Below, piece by piece: positions 16,154-24,298 of a DNA stretch of 33,939 bases; the stretch's first letter is position 1; the number at the start of each line of letters is the position of its first letter. Origin of the DNA: a bacterium (GTDB taxonomy: Bacteria; Sysuimicrobiota; Sysuimicrobiia; Sysuimicrobiales; Segetimicrobiaceae); contig DASSXJ010000159.1 of NCBI GenBank assembly GCA_035703895.1, positions 1-33,939 of the forward strand, read 5' to 3'. The translations under genes were made by a program, and so were the position numbers. A model generated the notes under the pieces. It saw only the letters and a list, made by a program, of their open reading frames with translations. It ran no database searches and was not told where the DNA came from.

Positions 16154-17066
16154 TCGTGACCGCCGGACTCTCCTTCCCCGCAAGGCCGACCGCGTCCAGG
16201 GTCGCAGCGAGCTCGGCCAGCGTCTCCGGATCGAGGGGCTGAGCCGGCGGCCGGAGTACAGACGTGCGGATTGCGCCGCGCCGGCGGAGAATCTCCTTCC
16301 GCAGCGCGAGCCCGATCCCCGGCTGCGCCTCGTAGCGGATCAAGGGAAGGTAGCGCTCGAAAATCGCGCGGGCCTGCGGGGCGTGGCCCGCCGCGGACTG
16401 CCGGTAGATCGCGACCAGGATCTCGCTGAACGCAAACCCCGTCATCGTGCCGTCCGCGCCGCGCGTCAACTCCTCGAGGAAGAACGCGCCGCCCAGGCCG
16501 CCGAAGATCTGCGCGCGGCCGCCCAGGAGCTTCCGGATGTGCGTCAGCTTGACCGGCGTCGGCGGGTCCTCGAGCTTGATCACCGAGGCCGTCGGCACGG
16601 CCTCGACGATGCGCGCGAGCGTTCCCGGCGGCATCACGACCCCGCTGCTCACCGGCTCGTCGTAGACGACGATCGGGAGGGCGGTGGCCTCGCCTACCCG
16701 GGAATAATGATCCACGATCACGTCCTGGCCCCGTGCGCCGGCCGGAGGCGCCACCATGAGGCCGGCCGCCCCGGCGGCTTCGGCCCGCCGCGCGTGGGAG
16801 ATCGTCGCGTGGGCACCGCTGAAGCCCATGCCCACGATGACGGGGACCTGTCCCCTCACACGGGTCATCGTGAGCTCGACGACCTGCTGCCGCTCGGCAT
16901 CGGTCAGATACCGAACTTCACCAAGGTTTCCAAGGATGGTGAGGCCGGTGACACCCCGCGCCAGCTGGAACTCGACGAGGTTCCCGAGGCTGGCCGGATC
17001 CAGCTCGCCAGACTCGTCGAACGGTGTGGCCATAATGTTGTAGACGCCGGGCTCGATCTTCGCCAC
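16146..17066 (-). CDS. Dihydrodipicolinate synthase/N-acetylneuraminate lyase family protein
   Basis: 306 residues forming a (beta/alpha)8 barrel. The family motif GNLGE is at 46-50 (usually GTTGE), the catalytic tyrosine Y135 is in VVYDEPVSSG, and the Schiff-base lysine K164 is in SVIKLEDPP. The changes around these sites argue against true DapA; members with such motifs act on keto-acids or sugar acids. The start is GTG at 17066 with GGAGGGTGA upstream; no ATG is near. The EamA exporter gene lies 70 bases upstream on the same strand and may be co-transcribed. Confidence 0.88.
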   Translation of the reverse strand: MAKIEPGVYNIMATPFDESGELDPASLGNLVEFQLARGVTGLTILGNLGEVRYLTDAERQQVVELTMTRVRGQVPVIVGMGFSGAHATISHARRAEAAGAAGLMVAPPAGARGQDVIVDHYSRVGEATALPIVVYDEPVSSGVVMPPGTLARIVEAVPTASVIKLEDPPTPVKLTHIRKLLGGRAQIFGGLGGAFFLEELTRGADGTMTGFAFSEILVAIYRQSAAGHAPQARAIFERYLPLIRYEAQPGIGLALRKEILRRRGAIRTSVLRPPAQPLDPETLAELAATLDAVGLAGKESPAVTIT

Positions 17067-17136
17067 AGTCGCTCACCCTCCACGTGGGTCGCAGGCGGTT
17101 CCCCGACGCGACTTCGAGGACGGCGTGACGGGTCCT

Positions 17137-18036
17137 TCAGCGTCGGGTCTGCCCCGTCGACGCGAGCCACACGCCGGCAAAGGTCAGGAGCGCACCCAAT
17201 GCCTGCTCGGGCCTGAGCGCTTCTCCCAGCAGCGCCGCGGCGATCAGAACGGCCGACACTGGTTCCAGGTAGACGTAGACCATCGTCTGGCGGGGGCCGA
17301 GCGCGTGCATCGACCGCCCCCAAAGGGTCATCGCCACGACCATCCCGGCCGTCGCGCCGTACACCAGGCCGGACCATGCGGCCGGCGAGATCGTGCTCCA
17401 GGCGAGCCGCGCGGTTCCGGCGAGCGCAAATGGGGTCAGGATCACGCCCGCGATCCCCATCGCCCACCCCGTCGCCCGAATCCCTCCCAGCGCTCCGGCG
17501 AGCGGCTCGATCGCCAGGCTGTACAGTGCCCACGCGCCCGCGGCAGCAAGGGCGAGGAGGTCTCCGGCCAGGTATGGGCGATCGAACCCCGCGCTTCCGC
17601 CCCCGACGACGAGCGCGACGCCGCCGAGTCCCACAGCCAGCGCGGCCCAGTGGCGGCCCGGAACACGGTCGCGCGCGGTGAGCCCCAACCACCCGGCGGT
17701 CATGAGCGGGGACGCGGCAAGCAGGATCGCGCTTGTGCCGGCCGTCGTCCGCGCGAGTCCGGCGATCAGCAGGAGTTGGAACGCGGCCTGGGCGATGCCG
17801 GCGCCGAGCAGCGCGACCCGGAGGCCGCGCGAGGCAGGCACCGGTCTCGAGGCCCGCGCGGCGGCGGCGAGGACTCCTGCGGCGAGAACGACGCGCAGAT
17901 ACGTGAAGGCGAGCGGCGGGATCTCCGCGAGCCCCACCTTGGCGGCGGGATAGATTCCGCCCCAGAGGATGACCGCGGCCAGCGGTTCTGGCCGGATCCA
18001 CGCCGCGAGCTTTCGAAGGGGCGCGGCGGAGGCCAT
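17137..18036 (-). CDS. EamA-family drug/metabolite exporter (DMT)
   Basis: 299 residues with ten predicted membrane helices in two EamA repeats; the first begins AAVILWGGIYPAAKVGL and the second at AGDLLALAAAGAWALYSL. Members export amino acids, nucleosides or other small molecules. ATG at 18036 is the first in-frame start; no ribosome site is seen, and a TACAAT about eleven bases upstream would give a leaderless or nearly leaderless message. The start region is a long GC-rich gap. The substrate may be related to the lyase gene that follows on the same strand. Confidence 0.88.
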   Translation of the reverse strand: MASAAPLRKLAAWIRPEPLAAVILWGGIYPAAKVGLAEIPPLAFTYLRVVLAAGVLAAAARASRPVPASRGLRVALLGAGIAQAAFQLLLIAGLARTTAGTSAILLAASPLMTAGWLGLTARDRVPGRHWAALAVGLGGVALVVGGGSAGFDRPYLAGDLLALAAAGAWALYSLAIEPLAGALGGIRATGWAMGIAGVILTPFALAGTARLAWSTISPAAWSGLVYGATAGMVVAMTLWGRSMHALGPRQTMVYVYLEPVSAVLIAAALLGEALRPEQALGALLTFAGVWLASTGQTRR

Positions 18037-18348
18037 AATGGTTTCATTGTACTCTACCCGTACGTGTGCCTGGAGCGCGCGCGGCGACGCGCGGGTGTTT
18101 GAGAAAAAGAAAAGGCGGCAGGGGATGGGGTTTAAACCCGCAGGCGATGGCGATCTTGGACGACTCAAGTCGTCCTGTGCAGCCTATCCTGGCACCCGAT
18201 GGATCGTATAATAGGATGCCCAAAGTAGGGTGCGGTTGAGATCAGCCGGCCTCCCACGTGCCGCCACAGTGTGTATACCCACGACGCCCCCGATAGAGAC
18301 ATCCCTGCGGAGACATCCTGCCTCGGAGCGCGAGGGCGCGCCCGCGGC
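18037..18348. other. 312-base intergenic region with palindromes
   Basis: No gene is supported. It lies between the EamA start and the end of the GYD gene, both on the minus strand. It holds a purine-rich run (near 18098-18120), the palindrome GGGTTTAAACCC (18128-18139), an 18-base operator-like inverted repeat (18158-18175), and an isolated TATAAT on the plus strand (18207-18212) with no -35 box and no gene behind it. Confidence 0.4.
18158..18175. repeat. Operator-like palindrome GGACGACT-CA-AGTCGTCC
   Basis: Two perfect 8-base arms around a 2-base centre. Spacing of the half-sites by about ten bases suits a dimeric regulator. It lies about 120 bases upstream of the EamA start codon, within its possible control region. 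As RNA it would form a six-base stem with a six-base loop. Confidence 0.45.
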
Positions 18349-18642
18349 TTACGGCAGCGACGCCACAATCTTCTTGAACTCGTCTTCGGTGAACGCCCGA
18401 AATGTTTCCGTGTGCACCGTGCCGCGCATGGCGGCCGCGAGCGCGCTCCGCGCCATGGTTTCATCGTTTGGGGATTCGACGATGGAGACCGCATCGTACT
18501 GGCCCATCGTGAGGTAGAATGCCTTCAAGTCTCCTCCCGCTTGGCGCGCCGCCTTGCGCACCACCTCGACGCGGTCCGGGCTGTGCTTGATGTCTTCGAG
18601 CCCCTTTTGCGTGTACTTGATCAAGCTGATGTACGTCGGCAT
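18349..18642 (-). CDS. GYD domain protein
   Basis: 97 residues, a single GYD domain. The start MPTYISLIKYTQKGLEDIK, the central FYLTMGQYDAVSIVE and the end FRAFTEDEFKKIVASLP match the family closely. GYD proteins are small ferredoxin-like-fold proteins of unknown function; they often appear as single genes. ATG at 18642 is preceded by GGGGGTGAAGG. It is divergent from the creatininase-family gene over 184 bases. Confidence 0.9.
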   Translation of the reverse strand: MPTYISLIKYTQKGLEDIKHSPDRVEVVRKAARQAGGDLKAFYLTMGQYDAVSIVESPNDETMARSALAAAMRGTVHTETFRAFTEDEFKKIVASLP

Positions 18643-18826
18643 GTCCTTCACCCCCGCACTCCGGATTTTTGTCACCCATTCGAGTAAGGATTACTAACCG
18701 GGACATTGACGCCCCTGCCTGTGGGAGACGACGCGATGTCGCGCAGGAATTTCGGATGACCCTGGGCAACCGACGATCGGGCACATACTTCGGGAAGCCG
18801 ACGCCATCCTTTCGAGGAGGTGCACT

Positions 18827-19639
18827 TTGAAGAAGTATCGGTTGATTGAGATGTCTTGGATGGAAGCGGAGGAGGCGTTCAAGAGGTCCGACACGGTGAT
18901 CATGCCCGTCGGCACGCTGCACGGACACGGGCCCACCCCGATCGGCATTGATGCGACTTCGGTCGACGCGTTGGCTGATCGAGTGGGCAAGCAGACCGGT
19001 TTGATGGTCCTCCCGTCCCTCCCGTACGGCGAGAACGACAAGATGAGGGAATATCCCGGATCGATTGCCATCAGCCAGCACGTGTTGGAAGGGTTTTACA
19101 CCGACATCTGCCGGAGCCTCCACCGAAACGGGATTCGAAAGATCATCTTTCTGAATGGCCACGGCGGGAACCGCGAGCCCTTGATCAGAACTGGCCGCAA
19201 CATCCGCGGGCTGGGCATGGTGGCCGCGGTCGTAGAGTGGTGGACGGTCGGCAAAAAACTCATGCCGGCCGCCTTTCCCGAGGGGAGTCATATCTGGGAA
19301 CTGGCCATCGCGATGGCGATTGACGGAACCGAGATCGCCGACCTCCGGGGCGGCGGGTACAAGGGAGAGTGGGGCACCGACCCGGCGCTGCGGCGCCTGT
19401 TCGGCGAGAAGATCAAGCCGCTCGGCTTCAACAGCTTCGAATATCAAGGCGCCCAGGTGATCATCCCCGTCGACGCGTGGGACATCGACGTCGCGAGCCC
19501 CCCGGAGATCGACGAAGGCGCGCTGGAGGCGCTGCGTCGGAAAGGCGAGGAGTCGATCGAGCGCCTAGTCGAGTATTGCTCAGCATTCGCGCGGGAATTC
19601 GAGAAGATCGACGTGTCTCGGGCCTTGGCCAAATCCTGA
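18827..19639 (+). CDS. Creatininase-family metal-dependent hydrolase
   Basis: 270 residues, usual for the family. The conserved NGHGGN is present (FLNGHGGNRE, near 105), as is the N-terminal metal block in the form PVGTLHGHGPTPIGID. In most members this block reads GSxExHGxHLPxxTD; here the glutamate position is histidine, so one metal ligand is changed. A later SHIWELAIAM corresponds to the segment that supplies further ligands. Family members cleave cyclic or linear amides (creatinine, mycofactocin peptide, amino-sugar precursors). Translation starts at TTG 18827: GAGGAGG lies eight bases before it and no ATG is well placed. Confidence 0.85.
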   Translation: MKKYRLIEMSWMEAEEAFKRSDTVIMPVGTLHGHGPTPIGIDATSVDALADRVGKQTGLMVLPSLPYGENDKMREYPGSIAISQHVLEGFYTDICRSLHRNGIRKIIFLNGHGGNREPLIRTGRNIRGLGMVAAVVEWWTVGKKLMPAAFPEGSHIWELAIAMAIDGTEIADLRGGGYKGEWGTDPALRRLFGEKIKPLGFNSFEYQGAQVIIPVDAWDIDVASPPEIDEGALEALRRKGEESIERLVEYCSAFAREFEKIDVSRALAKS

Positions 19640-19663
19640 CCCTCGGCCTGGCGATCGGACAGG

Positions 19664-20878
19664 CTAACGCAGCGTAAATACCTCGGCCGCGCGCGCGGCG
19701 ATGTAGCGGCCGATACTGAGCGAGGCCGTGGCTGCGGGCGACGGGGCATTGAGCACGTGAATGGCGCGCGGGGCCTCCACGATGCGAAAATCGTCCACGA
19801 GTCTCCCATCTTGCGTCACCGCCTGGGCCCGGACCCCGGCGGACCCGCGGACCACGTCTTCCACGCGGAGCTCGGGAACGAGACGCCGCAGGGAGCGCAC
19901 GAACGCAATGACGCTGAGCGAGCGCCGGAACTCGTAGATGCCGGTTCGCCAGTAGCGCCTCCCCATGCTCCAGAACCCCCGATAGCGCAGGATTTCCCAA
20001 AGCTCACGGACGTCAATCCGCCCCATGGTGTAGCCTTCCCGTGCGAACGCGAGCACCGCATTCGGGCCGGCCTCCACTTCTCCGTGCACGGTCCGCGTGA
20101 AATGCACGCCCAGGAACGGAAACTGCGGATCGGGCACCGGGTAGATGAGTCCGCGGACCAGTGATTGCCGGTCGCGCCGCAGAAGATAATACTCGCCTCG
20201 AAACGGGATGATGCGCACGTCCGGAACAATTCCTGATTTCCGCGCGACGTCGTCGGAGTGTAGACCGGCACAGTTGATGAGATACGTCGCGCGCCAGTCT
20301 CCCCGATTCGTCTCGATCCGCAGTTCATCCCCCGCCTCGATGACCCGGGTGACCTCGGTGCTCAGGGCGAGTTCCACGTTGTGCTCACGAATGATCGCGG
20401 CTGCCGTCCTGGCGACCTCGCCGAAGTCAACAATGGATGTCCCCGGAGAATACACCGCCCCCAGGCCGGCGGCATGTGGTTCGAGCTCACGAAGACGTTC
20501 GGGTCCGATTTTCTCGACTCCCGGCACGTCGTTGGCGACGCCCCTGGAATACAGATCGTCCAGCCGGCGCAGCTCGTCCGCACTCGTGGCCACGATGACC
20601 TTCCCGCAGCGCTCCACGCGGATACCGTGGTCCTGACAGAAGCGCCCCATGCGCTTGGATCCATCGACGCACAGTCGCGCCTTGAACGATCCGGGCCGGT
20701 AATAGATCCCCGAATGGATGACACCGCTGTTGTGCCCGGTTTGGTGGGCGCCGACCCGGCCTTCCTTTTCGAGCACGGCGAGACGAATCTGCGGGCGGTC
20801 TTCTATGAGCGCTAATGCCGTCGCCAGCCCGACGATTCCGCCGCCGACGATCACGACATCGTAGATGGGGCTATTCAT
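19664..20878 (-). CDS. lhgO: L-2-hydroxyglutarate oxidase/dehydrogenase
   Basis: 404 residues of the FAD-dependent DAO superfamily. The N-terminal dinucleotide motif is VVIVGGGIVGLATALAL; TGHNSGVIHSGIYYRPGSFK and the RGEYYLL, PDPQFPFLGVHFTR and GSAGVRAQ blocks are hallmarks of LhgO/LhgD. It oxidises L-2-hydroxyglutarate to 2-oxoglutarate, passing electrons to oxygen or quinone at the inner membrane, and so repairs a by-product of central metabolism. ATG at 20878; the upstream ribosome site is weak. It lies 82 bases behind the aldo/keto reductase gene on the same strand. Confidence 0.92.
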   Translation of the reverse strand: MNSPIYDVVIVGGGIVGLATALALIEDRPQIRLAVLEKEGRVGAHQTGHNSGVIHSGIYYRPGSFKARLCVDGSKRMGRFCQDHGIRVERCGKVIVATSADELRRLDDLYSRGVANDVPGVEKIGPERLRELEPHAAGLGAVYSPGTSIVDFGEVARTAAAIIREHNVELALSTEVTRVIEAGDELRIETNRGDWRATYLINCAGLHSDDVARKSGIVPDVRIIPFRGEYYLLRRDRQSLVRGLIYPVPDPQFPFLGVHFTRTVHGEVEAGPNAVLAFAREGYTMGRIDVRELWEILRYRGFWSMGRRYWRTGIYEFRRSLSVIAFVRSLRRLVPELRVEDVVRGSAGVRAQAVTQDGRLVDDFRIVEAPRAIHVLNAPSPAATASLSIGRYIAARAAEVFTLR

Positions 20879-20960
20879 AGGAATGACCGAAAGGGAGTGA
20901 CGATGGGCCGCCGATCAATATTCCCTCACAGGCTCACGCCGGCCAGTTGATCGCCGCCGC

Positions 20961-21740
20961 CTACTCCGCACACCGATCGAGTTGATCCATGTCTTCCGCG
21001 GCAATCGCAAAATCAAACACCTGGGCATTTTCTTTCATGCGTTCTTTATGCTGAGACTTCGGCAAGACGACGGCCCCTTTTTGCAGCGCCCAACGGATGA
21101 GGATCTGTGCCGGCGATTTCCGATACCGTAGAGCGATGGCCCCAAGCCGTTCGTCCCGCAGCCTCTGTCCTTTCGTGAGCGGACTATAGGCTTGCACGAC
21201 GATGCCATGCCGGGTGCAGAAATCGAGGAGGTCCTGATCGAAGCCGAACGGAGAAAATTTCACCTGGTTCGCCGCAGGAGGGATTTTTGCAATGCGGAGG
21301 ATCGAGGAGAGCTGCTTGATCGAGTGGTTGCTCACTCCGATCGCTTTGCATGTTTCTCCTTCGTAGAGGTCTTCCATAGCTTTCCATGTCCGCGTCACAA
21401 GGCCTGGGGTGGGCCAGTGCACAAGATACAGATCGATGTACCCGACGTTGAGTTTGGCGAGGCTGGTTGCAAACGCTTTTCGAGCGTTCAATTGATCCGC
21501 GGGCCATAATTTCGTCGTCACCCAGATTTCTTCGCGAGGAATGGTCCCGTTGCGGATCCCTTCGCCAACCCCCTCTTCATTGCCGTAGATTTTCGCCGTA
21601 TCGAAGTGCCGGTAGCCGGCTTCGAGTCCCCATGCCACCGCGTCCGCGGCCGGTTTCCCATTCGGGATCTGCCACATTCCCAGCCCGAGCAGCGGCATTT
21701 CCGTATTATTGTTGAGCTTCGCTCTGGATTGCAGGGTCAT
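20961..21740 (-). CDS. Aldo/keto reductase
   Basis: 259 residues, at the short end for the AKR superfamily (the 2,5-diketo-gluconate-reductase-like type). The catalytic tetrad is complete: D47 and Y52 (FDTAKIYGNE), K77 (TTKLWP) and H108 (YLVHWP). The GVSNHS motif and the C-terminal PKSQHKERMKEN NADPH-binding block are present. It reduces aldehydes or ketones with NADPH in the cytoplasm. ATG at 21740 with GGGAGAG eight bases upstream. The secreted-protein gene upstream ends 27 bases before it, so the two are likely co-transcribed. Confidence 0.92.
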   Translation of the reverse strand: MTLQSRAKLNNNTEMPLLGLGMWQIPNGKPAADAVAWGLEAGYRHFDTAKIYGNEEGVGEGIRNGTIPREEIWVTTKLWPADQLNARKAFATSLAKLNVGYIDLYLVHWPTPGLVTRTWKAMEDLYEGETCKAIGVSNHSIKQLSSILRIAKIPPAANQVKFSPFGFDQDLLDFCTRHGIVVQAYSPLTKGQRLRDERLGAIALRYRKSPAQILIRWALQKGAVVLPKSQHKERMKENAQVFDFAIAAEDMDQLDRCAE

Positions 21741-21767
21741 CGAGCGCTCTCCCGGGCGTGGTGACCT

Positions 21768-22370
21768 TCACTTGCACGGAGGGGTGATGGCAATCCTCGC
21801 CCCGTAATCATAAAAGTCGAATGTGAAGTTTTCTTCGACCACGGCCCGGCGGGGGAGGCCGGTCTGCACCGCGATGTAGAGCTTCTGATTCCCGGTGACG
21901 GTCTGCCCCTTGATGGTACCGGTGAACGTGTAGGTGTAGCCACGTGTCGGCATGCCGCCGATCACGACGGCCGGGAGTCGTTTCGCGATCACCGTGCCCT
22001 GTTGGTCCCAGACTGGTGCCCCGACGGGCAGGCCGTTCGCAGCCGAGGAACAGTCCCACTTGTCACCGATCCTCCGGGCCCAGTATTTGTTCCCCACGGA
22101 AAACGATTCCAAGAGTCCCGGGACGATGGTATGTTTGGTGTCGGGCGGGACGAACTCGGTGATCCCCGGCGTGTTGTCTGTGGGGCCGGTTGTAGTCTTC
22201 GCTCGATATGAGATGGTACGTTGCTTTTTCAAGGCCGTGACAATCTCGGTCCACGCCGCGGCGTCTCCTTTCACGGTCGGCGCTCCAGCCACGGGCTGCA
22301 CTATGATAATCGAGAGGTTCACTGCTGCCGCGGCCAGACAAAGCCGGCCGATCCAGCCCAACGTCGCCAT
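21768..22370 (-). CDS. Secreted LolA-like hypothetical protein (paralogue A)
   Basis: 200 residues with a signal peptide (hydrophobic 5-27, ending VAGA). No family name can be given. The rest alternates short strands, as in LolA-like periplasmic lipid-binding folds: SYRAKTTT, TEFVPPDTKHT, ESFSVGNKYW, WDCS, TGLPRRAVVEE and a final DFYDYGARIAITPPC. These blocks recur in the same order in the divergent gene at 22555-23154, so the two are paralogues. One cysteine after the middle (WDC) and one near the end are shared and may form a disulfide. ATG at 22370 has a strong AGGAGGAG. Confidence 0.7.
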   Translation of the reverse strand: MATLGWIGRLCLAAAAVNLSIIIVQPVAGAPTVKGDAAAWTEIVTALKKQRTISYRAKTTTGPTDNTPGITEFVPPDTKHTIVPGLLESFSVGNKYWARRIGDKWDCSSAANGLPVGAPVWDQQGTVIAKRLPAVVIGGMPTRGYTYTFTGTIKGQTVTGNQKLYIAVQTGLPRRAVVEENFTFDFYDYGARIAITPPCK

Positions 22371-22554
22371 CGCGCTCCTCCTGTAGATGTCCCCGGAATG
22401 AGTGCGTTCGCCCTCGTCCTTGTCCCCCCTTCCGAGGGCACTTGCCGAAGCGATGCGTTAGCGCCGGGGCCTCGATCTCCAACGGGGAGGGAATCTGCGT
22501 CCATAGGGGAAACTCGAGTTCGCAGTAGATCGCCTTCGTCCGGAGGCGCTCCCA

Positions 22555-23154
22555 GTGCGACGGTCGTGGATCGTGCGGATCATCCTGTCTTTCGTCCTCG
22601 GGACAGGCATGGCCATGACCGCGCTCACTCCGGGAGGCGCGGCCCAAGGCGATGCCTCCGCAAAGGCCCAAGCCGTGGCGGCGTTTGAGAGGCTGAACTC
22701 GGTGCCAAGCTATCGGATGAAAAGCACGACCTCCGAGGCGACGGTCGTGATCGAGATCGTTCGCCCCGACAAAAGACATTTCACCGCGCAGTCGCTGAAG
22801 GGTACCGTCGAGTCCATTGCGGTCGGAAGGGAGATCCGCACCCGGTCGAGCATGCCGGGTGCGCCGGCCGGCTGGCGGTGCACGACGGCCAGCCGATTGC
22901 CCGAGACTTTTTTCGACATGAACAAGATGAAAAAAGATCTCACTGAGGTGATCCGGGGGCCCGACACGATCATCGAGGGGACCCCGGTCCATGCCTATAC
23001 TGACGTGGCAAGGCGCGGGACCCTGTATGTTGCTGCGGCGACCGGCCTGCCCCGACGCCTGGTGGTCGTGAACATCCAATCCGGCAAGACCGCCACGATC
23101 GATTTCTCTGACTACGGAGCACCGATTACGATCGTGCTACCCTCGTGCGGATGA
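22555..23154 (+). CDS. Secreted LolA-like hypothetical protein (paralogue B)
   Basis: 199 residues with an N-terminal signal peptide (IVRIILSFVLGTGMAMTAL). It repeats the order of blocks of paralogue A: SYRMKSTT, EIVRPDKRHF, ESIAVGREI, WRCT, TGLPRRLVVV and DFSDYGAPITIVLPSC. Sequence identity outside the blocks is low, so the duplication is old. The shared Cys pair is kept. The start is GTG at 22555 with GGAGG nine bases upstream; no suitable ATG is near. The pair is divergent from a 184-base gap. The fold and the phrase 'TGLPRR' recall outer-membrane lipoprotein carrier or sigma-E-sensor proteins, but ligand and role are unknown. Confidence 0.65.
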   Translation: MRRSWIVRIILSFVLGTGMAMTALTPGGAAQGDASAKAQAVAAFERLNSVPSYRMKSTTSEATVVIEIVRPDKRHFTAQSLKGTVESIAVGREIRTRSSMPGAPAGWRCTTASRLPETFFDMNKMKKDLTEVIRGPDTIIEGTPVHAYTDVARRGTLYVAAATGLPRRLVVVNIQSGKTATIDFSDYGAPITIVLPSCG

Positions 23155-23167
23155 GCCAGGCATGCAT

Positions 23168-23587
23168 CTACTGGGTTTCCTCTACCCCGCGTTCAAGCTG
23201 ACGTTTGTAGGCGACACTATCGAAGTGGCCCTGCGACTCGGCAATGAGTCCATCATCTCCAAGCTTCCACACTTCGAAGCCGCTGATGCGAACTCGCTTC
23301 CCGGTCCCGCCCGGCCCGGTGTTGGTGCCGATGAGTGTCCAGTGGTACACAGAACGGTCGCCCTGAACGAGGACATTATCCATAAGGACCCGCAAATCCG
23401 GAAACGCGGTCATGAATGCCTGGGCAACCTCCGTGATAGCACTCCGCCCGGTAGCTGGAGCGCCCTCATTGATGCTGAGCGAGCCGTCCGTTGAGTAAAA
23501 GGCAGCCACGCTCGCAGGGTCCTGGCTACACCACGCTGCGGTATAGCGGAGGGCGAAATCTCGCAACTTAGCAGGGTCAGGTATCAT
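23168..23587 (-). CDS. SnoaL-like/NTF2-fold protein
   Basis: 139 residues with the plan of the NTF2/SnoaL superfamily: N-terminal helix FALRYTAAWCSQDP, SVAAFYSTDGSL, a helix around residues 45-65 (TGRSAITEVAQAFMTAFPDL), and the strands VYHWTLIGTNTGP and VRISGFEVWKL. Members are enzymes such as ester cyclases and polyketide cyclases or binding proteins. The specific function cannot be told. ATG at 23587 has GGAGAGGAG upstream. It converges with paralogue B (13 bases apart) and is divergent from the prepilin gene. Confidence 0.82.
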   Translation of the reverse strand: MIPDPAKLRDFALRYTAAWCSQDPASVAAFYSTDGSLSINEGAPATGRSAITEVAQAFMTAFPDLRVLMDNVLVQGDRSVYHWTLIGTNTGPGGTGKRVRISGFEVWKLGDDGLIAESQGHFDSVAYKRQLERGVEETQ

Positions 23588-23760
23588 CGGCTCCTCTCCT
23601 GATTGCGGCCCGGCAAGTACGGATTGTCCCAGCGATTGTGCTCATGGCCCTTTGATGGGGCTTGGCGAAATTCCCCCTCCAATCCGGACCGGGGGGCACG
23701 GGCCAGAGTGGCTTAGGGGCTGCAGGCATCCACGTATTGCGCGGTCTAGAATCAAGACTT

Positions 23761-23801
23761 CCCGGGCATTAACCAACTATTGGCGATTCATAATGCCGGG
23801 G
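23761..23801 (+). promoter_or_regulatory. Inverted repeat overlapping the ribosome site of the prepilin gene
   Basis: CCCGGGCATTA (23761-23771) and TAATGCCGGGG (23791-23801) are complementary at ten of eleven positions around a 19-base spacer. The right arm contains the start of the GGGGAG ribosome site of the gene at 23809, so an RNA hairpin would hide it. It could also be an operator. Confidence 0.5.
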
Positions 23802-23808
23802 AGTCAAA

Positions 23809-24216
23809 ATGCTAACGGTCCTTGGCCGGATACTTAAGCGGCAGGAACATGGTTTTACGCTCATCGAGTTGGTTTTGGTGCTGGCAATTCTGAGTATCCT
23901 GGTTGCCCTTGCGTTCCCGCGCTATTTGGGCGCCCGCAAGAAGGCATTCAAGGCCGAGGCCCAGGAACTTCTCCAGGAAGCGAAGACCATGGAGTGGGCC
24001 TACTACCAGCAGTTCAACCAGTTCGATACTTCGGGGAACTCGATCGGTCTCATCCTTCCAGGTGGCATGCACTGGAGCATGCCGACATTTGGTGGGACCG
24101 GAAATCAGTCGGTTTCGGTCCAACTCGTGGGAAAACTCACCCCGATCTCGCCAACAGATAGTACGTGGGTCCTCCTCTATAGCGACGGGTCGTCTAGCGG
24201 CGGCTCATCGTTCTAG
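23809..24216 (+). CDS. Type IV prepilin-like protein
   Basis: 135 residues. A class III signal is clear: basic leader ending R-Q-E-H-G15, cleavage before F16, then FTLIELVLVLAILSILVALAFPRYL with the glutamate at mature position +5 (E20). The mature part is short: the pilin spine helix to about residue 65, then a Gly/Ser-rich strand domain ending in a Ser/Gly tail. Such proteins form type IV pili or type II secretion pseudopili after cutting by PilD. ATG at 23809; GGGGAG lies upstream. No pilus assembly genes are nearby, so it is an orphan. The B12-uptake promoter begins 30 bases after its stop. Confidence 0.88.
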   Translation: MLTVLGRILKRQEHGFTLIELVLVLAILSILVALAFPRYLGARKKAFKAEAQELLQEAKTMEWAYYQQFNQFDTSGNSIGLILPGGMHWSMPTFGGTGNQSVSVQLVGKLTPISPTDSTWVLLYSDGSSSGGSSF

Positions 24217-24245
24217 CCTGCTCCAAAGCCCCTATCGGTATTGCC

Positions 24246-24274
24246 TTGACGATCTCGCGGTCCGCCCCTATACT
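24246..24274 (+). promoter_or_regulatory. Sigma70-like promoter of the B12-uptake operon
   Basis: TTGACG (24246-24251), a 17-base spacer and TATACT (24269-24274). This is the best promoter match in the window. The start of transcription would be near 24281, about 20 bases before the riboswitch. Confidence 0.75.
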
Positions 24275-24298
24275 GAGTTCAAACTTCATACCGTATCG

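Noticed and set aside
17125-18102. Plus-strand open frame opposite the EamA gene
   Set aside because: Arg/Pro/Gly-rich with no domain; the minus-strand product has ten regular membrane helices.
18207-18212. TATAAT on the plus strand as a promoter
   Set aside because: No -35 box and no plus-strand gene follows for 600 bases; kept only as a note in the intergenic entry.
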